From Nitrosotalea sp. (GTDB lineage Archaea > Thermoproteota > Nitrososphaeria > Nitrososphaerales > Nitrosopumilaceae): a DNA stretch of 8,806 bases. The stretch is taken from NCBI GenBank assembly GCA_031296345.1, contig JARLFW010000179.1, positions 1 through 8,806 of the forward strand. Reading direction: 5' to 3'. This document shows, piece after piece, positions 1 through 5,702 of the stretch. How positions within the stretch are numbered: position 1 is the stretch's first letter; the number at the start of each line of letters is the position of its first letter. A program made the translations under genes and the position numbers. The notes under the pieces were generated by a model, which saw only the letters and a list, made by a program, of their open reading frames with translations, had not been told where the DNA came from and made no database searches.

Positions 1-451
1 GCCATTCTCTTTGAAGTATTTGTTTCATCCATTGATCAAACTCTTCCTCAACAAATTTAACATCTTCAAGTGGATTATGAGTTCCTACAGGGACAGGTTG
101 ACCTTGTATGTCAGTAGAACCTGATGCGTCCACTATATGGATTAACACTTCAGATGTTCTTGCATCGTCCAAGAATTTATTGCCAAGACCTTTTCCTTCA
201 TGAGCTCCAGGAACTAGACCTGCAACATCTACTAGCTTGATTGCAATAAATCGAATTCCATTAACACATAATGGATGATTGTGATTTATTGCAAAATGTT
301 TGCAGGCACAATTAGTCTTCACATAAGCAATTCCCATATTTGGCTCAATGGTTGTAAATGGATAATTACCAATCTGAGCTATAGTCTGAGTAGCAGCTGA
401 GAAGAATGTGGATTTTCCGACATTGGTTTTCCCTAGTAGGCCAATTTGCAT
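1..451 (-). CDS. YchF/Obg-family GTPase (archaeal subfamily), N-terminal part
   Basis: The first 150 residues of a P-loop GTPase are encoded from an ATG at 451 and run off the left edge, so the C-terminus is missing. Visible motifs are the G1 P-loop GKTNVGKST (residues 7-15), the YchF-like stretch NYPFTTIEPN (29-38) holding the G2 threonine, and G3 DVAG (75-78) followed by LVPGAHEGKGLGNKFLDD, the hallmark of the YchF branch of Obg-like NTPases. Cysteines at 48, 50 and 62 sit in an insert between G2 and G3. Family members bind ATP or GTP and associate with ribosomes; here that role is inferred. The G4 motif and any TGS domain lie outside the window. The gene is divergent from the kinase gene at 524, with 72 bases between the starts. 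Confidence in the family is high; cellular role is unproven. Confidence 0.92.
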   Translation of the reverse strand, partial: MQIGLLGKTNVGKSTFFSAATQTIAQIGNYPFTTIEPNMGIAYVKTNCACKHFAINHNHPLCVNGIRFIAIKLVDVAGLVPGAHEGKGLGNKFLDDARTSEVLIHIVDASGSTDIQGQPVPVGTHNPLEDVKFVEEEFDQWMKQILQREW

Positions 452-473
452 GAGAATTAATCAAAGATATGCT

Positions 474-482
474 CTTATTAGT
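474..482 (-). promoter_or_regulatory. possible TATA box for the YchF-type GTPase
   Basis: On the minus strand the A/T-rich run ACTAATAAG lies about 24-31 bases before the ATG at 451, the distance expected for an archaeal TATA box feeding a leaderless or nearly leaderless transcript. The match is weaker than the other boxes in this window. Confidence 0.35.
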
Positions 483-494
483 ATTCCAAAAGTG

Positions 495-502
495 TTTAAT
501 TT
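495..502 (+). promoter_or_regulatory. TATA box for the AK6-like kinase gene
   Basis: TTTAATTT begins 29 bases before the GTG at 524. This is the usual archaeal spacing for transcription starting at or next to the start codon, and it supports the GTG start. Confidence 0.5.
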
Positions 503-523
503 CATTCAATTACAGTATATTTA

Positions 524-1072
524 GTGAAAATAATAACTGGCAATCCTGGAACGGGTAAGCATACAATAGCAAAATTGATTTCAAGGAAGCTAAACCTTGA
601 GATAATTGATATCAACAAGATTGCAATAAGTGAGGGAGTATTTGTAAAGAATAACGGGACACTTGATGTAGATGTTAGTAAATTAAAAAAAATAATAAAC
701 AAAATGAATTCAAAGGACTCGTTACTTGTAGGACATCTTGCTCCTTATGTCATATCACCAAAGAATGTAGAATTGTCTGTGGTGTTAAGGAAAAGCCCAT
801 ACAAATTGCAATCAATATACAAAAAAAGAAAATACACCAGCAAAAAATTCCTTGAGAACATAGGCAGTGAAATATTAGGCATTATCTATCATGATACGGT
901 ACAAGAGTTTGGTAGAAAGAAGACCTTTCAAATTGATACTAGCAGTAAATCAATTTCTGCAACGGCAAAGAAGGTAGAATCAATTTTCAAAGGAAGTAAA
1001 GTAGAAGATAGTGTAGATTGGCTACAACTAGTTCTCAAGAAAGGAGACATGCAGAAATTCTTTCCATACTAG
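524..1072 (+). CDS. AK6/Fap7-like nucleotide kinase
   Basis: This 182-residue protein resembles the AK6 (Fap7/hCINAP) adenylate-kinase family, NMP kinases that act as ATPases in small-subunit ribosome assembly in eukaryotes and are widespread in archaea. The N-terminus carries a P-loop, GNPGTGKHT (residues 6-14). A VGHLAP segment (69-74) fits the family's NMP-binding region, and the stretch from Arg89 through KRKYTSKKFLEN (101-112) fits the 'LR...R-Y...K..EN..aEI' signature of AK6. The roughly 30 C-terminal residues are less conserved. The GTG start is set by the P-loop at residue 6, an in-frame stop at 497-499, and a TATA box 22-29 bases upstream. tgtA follows after 34 bases and may be co-transcribed. 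The residue after the P-loop Lys is His, where AK6 usually has Ser or Thr. Substrate preference cannot be read from the sequence. Confidence 0.82.
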   Translation: MKIITGNPGTGKHTIAKLISRKLNLEIIDINKIAISEGVFVKNNGTLDVDVSKLKKIINKMNSKDSLLVGHLAPYVISPKNVELSVVLRKSPYKLQSIYKKRKYTSKKFLENIGSEILGIIYHDTVQEFGRKKTFQIDTSSKSISATAKKVESIFKGSKVEDSVDWLQLVLKKGDMQKFFPY

Positions 1073-1106
1073 GTTCAAATTACGCCATATCAGATTAAAA
1101 TTTAAA

Positions 1107-2621
1107 ATGTTCGAGATAAAAAAATCAGATCTTGCAGGAAGAATAGGAATACTTCATACAAATCATGGTAAAGTTGAAACTCCTGCATATGTTCCTGTAA
1201 TTCATCCAGTCAAGCAAAAAATTCCTGCTAAAAAATTAAGAGAGATGGGATTTGATCTAGTCATTACAAATGCGTACATCACATTAAAGAGATATGGGGA
1301 TGAGGCAATAAAACAAGGCATTCACAAGATAATTGATTACGACGGTGCAATCATGACAGATTCTGGTGGATATCAGGTCTTGGAATACGGAGACATTGAT
1401 GTAGATTATAAAAAAATTGCAGCTTTTGAAAAAGGAATAGGAACTGATATTGCGATTCCTTTGGATCGACCTACAGGACTTGGACTTTCAAAAAAGAAGG
1501 CAATAGAATATGTGCAACACACACTTAGAGTTTCAAAAGAGACTTTTGATACTAGAGACGATAATGGTCAGATATGGGTCGGACCAATACAAGGAAGCGA
1601 ACACTCAGATCTAGTCAAAAAATCAACAAGAGCACTTATTGATTCAGGTTTTCAAATGTTGGCCCTGGGAAGTCCTGTTGAATTTATGGAATCTTATGAA
1701 TACAAATTACTTGCCAAAATGATAATAACTGCAAAAAAAGAGATTCCAGATTCCATCCCACTTCATCTATTTGGAGCAGGACATCCACTTACCATACCTC
1801 TTGCAGTGGCACTTGGTTGTGATACCTTTGATTCTGCATCTTATATGCTATATGCAAAACATGATAGATACATCATGGAAGATGGTACTGCCCATCTCTC
1901 TGAAGTTGCATATTTTTCTTGTAACTGTGAAGTATGTATCAGATTAAAGCCAAAAGAGATGTTATCTCTAGATAAAGAGGATAGAATTAACAAGATAGCA
2001 CTCCACAACCTATATGCCATAAAGGCTGAAGTAGACAGAGTAAAAGAGGCCATTCATGAGGGACGACTATGGGAATACACCATAAGAAAGGCAAGAGCTC
2101 ATCCCAAGTTATTTGAAGCAATATCTATTTTCACTAATAATACTTCCTTCTTTTTAGAAACTACACCACGATACAAAGAGAATGCAGTGTTTCTGTTTTC
2201 CAAAGAAGATCAGTATAGGCCTGAGATTTTTAGATTCCATTCACTTGTACGTAAATTCAAAACTAAAAAGAAGACATTGGTAATCATACCAGATGGTAGC
2301 ATAAGACCATTTTATACTTCAGCAGAGTATAACAACCTAAAAAAGAAATTTGAATCCAAATTAGACGACGTACAATTTTGTCAATACAATCAGTATCTTG
2401 GAATAATTCCATTGGAACTATCGGATATTTACCCTGCTGCTCATTATGTAATATCAGACACGGACTTTAATCAAAATGAATTTCCAGAATTCACTAAAAC
2501 TTGGAGTATGTTTCTTAAAAACAACAAATTCAAGAAAATTTATGCCACAAATGATGAGTTCTTAAAATATCAGTCCAAAGGCCTAAAACCAAAAATCAAA
2601 TTTCTCAATATCAAAAAATAA
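1107..2621 (+). CDS. tgtA: archaeosine tRNA-guanine transglycosylase (ArcTGT)
   Basis: The enzyme exchanges guanine at position 15 of the tRNA D-loop for preQ0, the first tRNA-bound step of archaeosine synthesis. The TIM-barrel catalytic domain spans about residues 1-340. It has Asp85 in MTDSGGYQV, Asp120 in PLDRPT, the GPIQGS loop (159-164), and Asp242 in FDSASYMLYA, a second catalytic Asp. The zinc site is Cys272, Cys274, Cys277 (CNCEVC) with probable fourth ligand His300. Residues about 345-504 resemble the accessory C1/C2 region of archaeal TGTs, including SDIYPAAHY. At 504 residues the protein ends where the PUA domain begins in the 582-residue Pyrococcus enzyme. The gene ends in tandem TAA stops and converges on the ferredoxin gene with a 21-base gap. 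A weak TATA-like TTCAAATTA (1074-1082) may give it its own promoter. Confidence 0.95.
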   Translation: MFEIKKSDLAGRIGILHTNHGKVETPAYVPVIHPVKQKIPAKKLREMGFDLVITNAYITLKRYGDEAIKQGIHKIIDYDGAIMTDSGGYQVLEYGDIDVDYKKIAAFEKGIGTDIAIPLDRPTGLGLSKKKAIEYVQHTLRVSKETFDTRDDNGQIWVGPIQGSEHSDLVKKSTRALIDSGFQMLALGSPVEFMESYEYKLLAKMIITAKKEIPDSIPLHLFGAGHPLTIPLAVALGCDTFDSASYMLYAKHDRYIMEDGTAHLSEVAYFSCNCEVCIRLKPKEMLSLDKEDRINKIALHNLYAIKAEVDRVKEAIHEGRLWEYTIRKARAHPKLFEAISIFTNNTSFFLETTPRYKENAVFLFSKEDQYRPEIFRFHSLVRKFKTKKKTLVIIPDGSIRPFYTSAEYNNLKKKFESKLDDVQFCQYNQYLGIIPLELSDIYPAAHYVISDTDFNQNEFPEFTKTWSMFLKNNKFKKIYATNDEFLKYQSKGLKPKIKFLNIKK

Positions 2622-2634
2622 TAAAAAAGAAAAT
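2613..2634 (-). terminator. T-rich terminator of the ferredoxin gene
   Basis: Read on the minus strand, this stretch just after the ferredoxin stop is almost all T with a few A, G and C interruptions, as expected for an archaeal oligo-T terminator. It overlaps the last codons of tgtA, so the two convergent transcripts probably overlap at their 3' ends. No hairpin was seen. Confidence 0.5.
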
Positions 2635-2642
2635 GAATCCGC

Positions 2643-2945
2643 TTATAGTGCGGCGTCTTCTGCCCAGCCTTTTACGAATATACCGTTCTTGTGTAGAGGT
2701 ACTGGTTGTCCTGGAGTGTAAGTCATTGGTCTCATCCAGAAGATTGCTTTTGTTGGGCAAACTCCAATGCATGCTCCGTCTGAGATGCATCTTTCTGGAT
2801 AAAATACAAATGCTTTACCTCTCTTCCAACCATCTACTGGTTTTACACGAAGAACGTCTGGACCAAGAGAAGTACAGATCTCTACGCATAGCGCACAGCC
2901 TATACATCTCTGCTCATCAACGTCTGGAAGAATTGCTATTGGCAT
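2643..2945 (-). CDS. dicluster (7Fe-type) ferredoxin
   Basis: This 100-residue soluble electron carrier has two cluster motifs. The first is Cys14-x2-Cys17-x2-Cys20-x3-Cys24. The second is Cys53-x2-Asp56-x2-Cys59-x3-Cys63-Pro, in which Asp replaces the usual second cysteine. In ferredoxins with cross-coordinated clusters this predicts one [4Fe-4S] cluster (Cys14, 17, 20 and 63) and one [3Fe-4S] or Asp-ligated [4Fe-4S] cluster (Cys53, Cys59, Cys24, with Asp56). About 28 residues separate the motifs, and the roughly 37-residue tail after Cys63 is rich in Pro, Gly and Trp. No signal peptide or membrane segment is seen, so it is likely cytoplasmic. Likely partners are 2-oxoacid oxidoreductases or a complex I-like enzyme, but none is nearby. 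It has its own TATA box and is transcribed towards tgtA. Confidence 0.93.
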   Translation of the reverse strand: MPIAILPDVDEQRCIGCALCVEICTSLGPDVLRVKPVDGWKRGKAFVFYPERCISDGACIGVCPTKAIFWMRPMTYTPGQPVPLHKNGIFVKGWAEDAAL

Positions 2946-2972
2946 TCTGTTTTTGATCTTTCATCGTTTGCT

Positions 2973-2980
2973 ATTTAAAT
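2973..2980 (-). promoter_or_regulatory. TATA box for the ferredoxin gene
   Basis: ATTTAAAT lies 28-35 bases before the ATG at 2945 on the minus strand. It is among the strongest TATA-like elements in the window and predicts a very short leader of a few bases. Confidence 0.6.
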
Positions 2981-3024
2981 GATCTGCAAAATCCATAACG
3001 GAGTTATAGAATTTTTTCAAGTTT

Positions 3025-3052
3025 TTAAAATAAAAGAAAAACAAAAAGAAAG
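3025..3052 (-). terminator. T-rich terminator of the 73-residue protein gene
   Basis: On the minus strand this stretch, about 15 bases after the stop at 3067, is a long T-rich run broken by single C, G and A bases (CTTTCTTTTTGTTTTTC and onward). It fits archaeal intrinsic termination and separates this gene from the ferredoxin promoter downstream. Confidence 0.5.
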
Positions 3053-3066
3053 TATAAATGATATTT

Positions 3067-3288
3067 TTACTTCTTTATTTGGCGCATTGCTTCAATCTGG
3101 CCTGATGTTACCCAGTCAAGCAATTCCGCAGATGAAGGATTTAGATCTCCTTTCTGATTCATCATATTGTGAACCCAAATCCAGTTTATTTGATTCAATA
3201 GTGGTTTGTTTCCCTCATCGCCCTTTCGAACTTTGTCTCTAAGGTCTTTTGGGATTGTACTCCACCATGCTTCAAAAGTTCTACCCAT
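3067..3288 (-). CDS. small Trp-rich hypothetical protein (73 residues)
   Basis: I do not recognise this protein. It encodes 73 residues with five tryptophans (W8, W9, W36, W38, W59), no cysteine, no signal peptide and no membrane segment. The N-terminal half is charged (KDLRDKVRKGDEGNK), and the C-terminal half looks helical (SSAELLDWV, then GQIEAMRQIKK), so a small helical cytoplasmic protein is likely. It is taken as real because a TATA-like TAATTAAG element sits 23-30 bases upstream of the ATG, a T-rich terminator follows the stop, and no better reading frame occupies the interval. It lies alone between the ferredoxin gene and the divergent aCPSF2 gene, with no operon partner to hint at function. 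A lineage-restricted protein of ammonia-oxidising archaea is the most economical guess. Confidence 0.72.
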   Translation of the reverse strand: MGRTFEAWWSTIPKDLRDKVRKGDEGNKPLLNQINWIWVHNMMNQKGDLNPSSAELLDWVTSGQIEAMRQIKK

Positions 3289-3293
3289 AGTCG

Positions 3294-3310
3294 GATCATT
3301 TTTTTTGATC
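3294..3310. repeat. inverted repeat GATCA-N7-TGATC in a divergent promoter region
   Basis: GATCA (3294-3298) and TGATC (3306-3310) are exact reverse complements separated by seven T. The element lies between the TATA-like box (3311-3318) and the start (3288) of the 73-residue protein gene, over its likely transcription start. It could be an operator or a chance A/T-rich palindrome. Confidence 0.4.
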
Positions 3311-3318
3311 TAATTAAG
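3311..3318 (-). promoter_or_regulatory. TATA box for the 73-residue protein gene
   Basis: The minus strand reads CTTAATTA 23-30 bases before the ATG at 3288, giving a leaderless or nearly leaderless transcript and supporting both the gene and its start. Confidence 0.5.
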
Positions 3319-3374
3319 TCTTTTGCAAATCATCCAAGAAATATAACAAGTCAGGTCCGATCTGAGTGCTAAAG

Positions 3375-3382
3375 ATTTAAAA
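3375..3382 (+). promoter_or_regulatory. TATA box for the aCPSF2-ogg operon
   Basis: ATTTAAAA begins 31 bases before the TTG at 3406, placing transcription start at or next to the start codon. With the in-frame TGA at 3400-3402 it supports TTG as the true start. Confidence 0.6.
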
Positions 3383-3405
3383 GTCCTTTGAAAAAGTTTT
3401 GATTC

Positions 3406-4662
3406 TTGCAAGTAAGAGTTCTAGGGGCAGCCAAAGAAGTGGGCAGATCAGCATTTCAAGTAAATTGTGATGGTGCTAGTTTTCTATTAGACTATGGAGT
3501 TGAGTTAAGAAAAGAGTCACTATATCCAATTGCGGTAAATCCACATGAGATAAACGCGGCCATAATTACTCACGCACATCTTGACCATTCTGGCAATATG
3601 CCAGCACTCTTTGTAAATGGTAGTACTGATGTTTATGCTACCCCTCCAACGTTTGACCTTTCAAGATTGTTAATTGAAGATATGCTTAGAATTCAAAAAA
3701 CTCAGCTACCGTACGATTTCGCTAATGTTTCAAAGATGATGATGCATTCAAAGGAGATAAAATATAGAGAAAAAATTGAACGTGGAAATGCTTCTTTTCA
3801 GCTACTCGAATCAGGCCATGTTTTAGGAGGAGCATCAGTCATAGTTGAATCTGAAAATAAGAGATTATTTTACACTGCAGACATAAACCCAAGAGGATCA
3901 AGAATGTTAAGAAACGCTGATCTTGATTTTGGTGAGGTTGATTTAGTGATTACTGAAAGTACATACTCTCAGACAAACCAGATGCCACGAAACGAATCAG
4001 AAGAAAAATTCATGGAATTTGCATATGAAGTGTTGGATAGAAAAGGCTCTCTCTTTGTACCAGCTTTTTCAGTGGAAAGATCACAAGAAATTGCATGTGT
4101 CTTAAAGAACGCGGGATTCAAACACAAAGTGGTAATGGATGGCATGGCTGTAAAAGTAAATGAAATAATGTTGAATTATCCAGAGTATCTACGCGACCCA
4201 AAAGTTTTTGCCGATTCTGTTCACCAAGCAGTTTGGATAAAGGGAGAAAAAGAAAGAAAGCATGCATTAGATGAACCAGCTGTCATAATTTCACCTGCAG
4301 GTATGTTAGTAGGTGGTTCTGCAGTATTTTATTTACAGAATTTAGCATTAGATAAGAGAAATGGTATTGCTCTAGTTTCATATCAAGGAGAAGGAACACC
4401 AGGAAGAAAACTCTTGGATACAGGACGAGTTGGTGTAAGAGGAAAAGAGTTCAAGTGCGAGGCAGAAGTAAGACAGTTTGAATTTTCAGGACATGCCGAT
4501 AGAGACTCTCTCTTTGAATTAATGAAAAAAATCAAAGGCAATCCTAAAGTTCTTACTGTTCATGGAGATGCAGATTCCTGCACAAAATTTGCAGATGAGA
4601 TACGTGAAAAATTTGGGTTTGAGGCATATGCGCCAGATGCAGGCCAAACAATAACCGTATAA
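3406..4662 (+). CDS. MBL-fold beta-CASP ribonuclease, aCPSF2 type
   Basis: This 418-residue metallo-beta-lactamase/beta-CASP nuclease belongs to the CPSF73-like archaeal group. Zinc-ligand motifs are all present: Asp29 (motif 1), HAHLDH (residues 56-61, motif 2), His138 (motif 3) and Asp159 (motif 4). Beta-CASP motifs are Glu184 in TEST (A), His363 in SGHADRDS (B) and His386 in VHGD (C). There is no N-terminal KH region, so the length and layout fit aCPSF2 rather than aCPSF1 (about 630 residues with KH domains), which is the archaeal termination factor. It should be a cytoplasmic endo- or 5'-3' exoribonuclease in RNA processing or decay. The TTG start is forced by an in-frame TGA two codons upstream and by the TATA box. 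The glycosylase gene follows after two bases, so the two form an operon. aRNase J is the alternative but less likely. Confidence 0.92.
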   Translation: MQVRVLGAAKEVGRSAFQVNCDGASFLLDYGVELRKESLYPIAVNPHEINAAIITHAHLDHSGNMPALFVNGSTDVYATPPTFDLSRLLIEDMLRIQKTQLPYDFANVSKMMMHSKEIKYREKIERGNASFQLLESGHVLGGASVIVESENKRLFYTADINPRGSRMLRNADLDFGEVDLVITESTYSQTNQMPRNESEEKFMEFAYEVLDRKGSLFVPAFSVERSQEIACVLKNAGFKHKVVMDGMAVKVNEIMLNYPEYLRDPKVFADSVHQAVWIKGEKERKHALDEPAVIISPAGMLVGGSAVFYLQNLALDKRNGIALVSYQGEGTPGRKLLDTGRVGVRGKEFKCEAEVRQFEFSGHADRDSLFELMKKIKGNPKVLTVHGDADSCTKFADEIREKFGFEAYAPDAGQTITV

Positions 4663-4664
4663 CA

Positions 4665-5513
4665 ATGCGGAAAATATCTACGGTAAATATAAAGACCACA
4701 ATTAACAGCGGACAAGTTTTTCTTTGGAATAAAATTGAAGACCAGTGGATAGGTGTAGATGGTCAAGATATCATAATCCTAAACCAATCACCGTTTAGTG
4801 CAAGATCATCATCTAATAACATAAATAATTTTTTTAGAGAAGATGATGATTTAAAAAAAATATTATCAAATATTAGCAGAGATAAAATTGTGGCAAGAGC
4901 AGTAAAACAATCCCCAGGTTTGAGATTAATGAGACAGGATCCATTTCAATGCTACATATCTTTTATTTGCTCGTCCAATTCTTCGATACAAAATATTAAA
5001 TCAATGCTAGAAAATTTATGCAAAAAATTTGGTACAAGACAAGAATTCAATGGATATGAGTTACATACATTTCCAAAAGCTGAGATCCTTGCAAAAGCAT
5101 CTATGAAGGATCTTACCGAGTGCAGACTGGGATTTAGAGCAAAGTATGTCAAAGAAGCATCTAAGGCAGTAGATTCTGGTAAGATTGATTTTGCGCAGTT
5201 AAAAAAAACAGATTATCAAACAGCTATAGATAGTCTAAAAAATATTCTTGGGATAGGTAACAAGGTGGCAGATTGTATAGCATTGTTTTCTCTTGATAAA
5301 ATGGGAGCATTTCCAATTGATAGATGGACACAAAGAATTTTACTAAAATATTATAAGAAATTTTTTGATAATGTAACAGAAAAACCGGTAACTGAAAAAA
5401 AATATGAAAAACTTCATGAAGAGATTGTGGAATACTTTGGTCCTTATGCAGGTTATGCACAACAATTTCTTTTCAAAATGGAAAGAGATCTTAATGAAAA
5501 AAAATGGTTGTAA
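4665..5513 (+). CDS. ogg: 8-oxoguanine DNA glycosylase/AP lyase, OGG1 type
   Basis: This 282-residue HhH-GPD glycosylase excises 8-oxoguanine opposite cytosine and nicks the abasic site. It matches human OGG1 at diagnostic places. SGQVFLW (15-21) fits the OGG1 N-terminal domain, and LRLMRQDPFQC (86-96) plus ISFICSSNSSI (98-108) fit the core helices. GIGNKVADC (196-204) holds the hairpin-helix-hairpin with catalytic Lys200 (human Lys249) and Cys204 (human Cys253). FPIDRW has catalytic Asp219 (human Asp268). YAGYAQQFLF (261-270) has Gln266 and Phe270, matching human Gln315 and Phe319 of the 8-oxoG pocket. The N-terminal domain makes it OGG1-like rather than the shorter archaeal Ogg2 or AGOG. 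It starts two bases after the aCPSF2 stop, so it is probably co-transcribed and translationally coupled, with no clear Shine-Dalgarno sequence. Its product acts on chromosomal DNA. Confidence 0.93.
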   Translation: MRKISTVNIKTTINSGQVFLWNKIEDQWIGVDGQDIIILNQSPFSARSSSNNINNFFREDDDLKKILSNISRDKIVARAVKQSPGLRLMRQDPFQCYISFICSSNSSIQNIKSMLENLCKKFGTRQEFNGYELHTFPKAEILAKASMKDLTECRLGFRAKYVKEASKAVDSGKIDFAQLKKTDYQTAIDSLKNILGIGNKVADCIALFSLDKMGAFPIDRWTQRILLKYYKKFFDNVTEKPVTEKKYEKLHEEIVEYFGPYAGYAQQFLFKMERDLNEKKWL

Positions 5514-5518
5514 AAACC

Positions 5519-5526
5519 CTTAATAT
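5519..5526 (+). promoter_or_regulatory. TATA box for tRNA-Arg
   Basis: CTTAATAT lies 23-30 bases before the tRNA 5' end at 5549 and begins five bases after the ogg stop. It would start transcription at or very close to the mature 5' end, leaving little or no 5' leader to trim. Confidence 0.55.
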
Positions 5527-5548
5527 GGCTACTAATTGCCCGATATTT

Positions 5549-5623
5549 GGGCCTGTAGCTCAGCTTGGACAGAGTGCTGGACTTCTAATCCAGTGGTCAA
5601 GGGATCGAAGCCCTTCGGGCCCG
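5549..5623 (+). tRNA. tRNA-Arg (anticodon TCT)
   Basis: A full cloverleaf folds by eye. The acceptor stem is GGGCCTG/CGGGCCC with one T-G pair and discriminator G73. The D stem is GCTC/GAGT, the anticodon stem CTGGA/TCCAG with loop CTTCTAA, and the T stem AAGGG/CCCTT. The anticodon TCT (5584-5586) reads AGA and, by wobble, AGG codons. There is no intron, and CCA is not encoded (TTT follows G73), so it is added after transcription. G15 (5563) faces C48 (5598) in the Levitt pair and is the position modified to archaeosine by TgtA, encoded in this same window. The T loop reads ATCGAAG, with A rather than T at position 54. Confidence 0.95.
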
Positions 5624-5655
5624 TTTAATCAGATAACTTTGAGAAGTAACCTGAT

Positions 5656-5669
5656 GTTAGATTTCTAAC
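5656..5669. repeat. palindrome GTTAGA-TT-TCTAAC beside a TATA box
   Basis: Two exact 6-base arms (5656-5661 and 5664-5669) flank TT. The palindrome ends one base before the TATA box of the arrestin-like gene, overlapping where TFB would contact the BRE. This is a typical place for an archaeal operator. Position is the only support; no regulator is identified. Confidence 0.45.
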
Positions 5670-5670
5670 A

Positions 5671-5678
5671 ATTTAATA
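5671..5678 (+). promoter_or_regulatory. TATA box for the arrestin-like gene
   Basis: ATTTAATA begins 32 bases before the ATG at 5703, predicting a leader of a few bases at most. It also shows that this gene is transcribed separately from the tRNA. Confidence 0.55.
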
Positions 5679-5702
5679 TCTTCATTTGAAGAACAATGTA
5701 AT

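Noticed and set aside
502..702. Minus-strand 66-codon hydrophobic frame opposite the AK6-like gene
   Set aside because: Its hydrophobicity is what an antisense reading of a Lys/Asn-rich gene produces, and the other strand has the P-loop kinase.
2633..2956. 107-codon plus-strand frame over the ferredoxin gene
   Set aside because: It is antisense to a clear dicluster ferredoxin and its Leu/Arg/Cys-rich translation resembles no protein I recognise.
2946..3066. Gene or RNA in the gap between the ferredoxin and 73-residue genes
   Set aside because: Only the ferredoxin TATA box and a T-rich terminator can be supported; the rest is featureless A/T-rich sequence.
2979..3242. Plus-strand 87-codon frame over the 73-residue gene
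   Set aside because: It begins in the ferredoxin TATA region, crosses the T-rich terminator and lacks a promoter; the minus-strand gene has a TATA box and terminator.
5624..5702. Possible C/D box small RNA after tRNA-Arg (CCTGATGTTAG resembles a C box)
   Set aside because: The sequence does not match RTGATGA, no properly spaced D and internal C'/D' boxes are seen, and the region is better explained by a palindrome plus TATA box.
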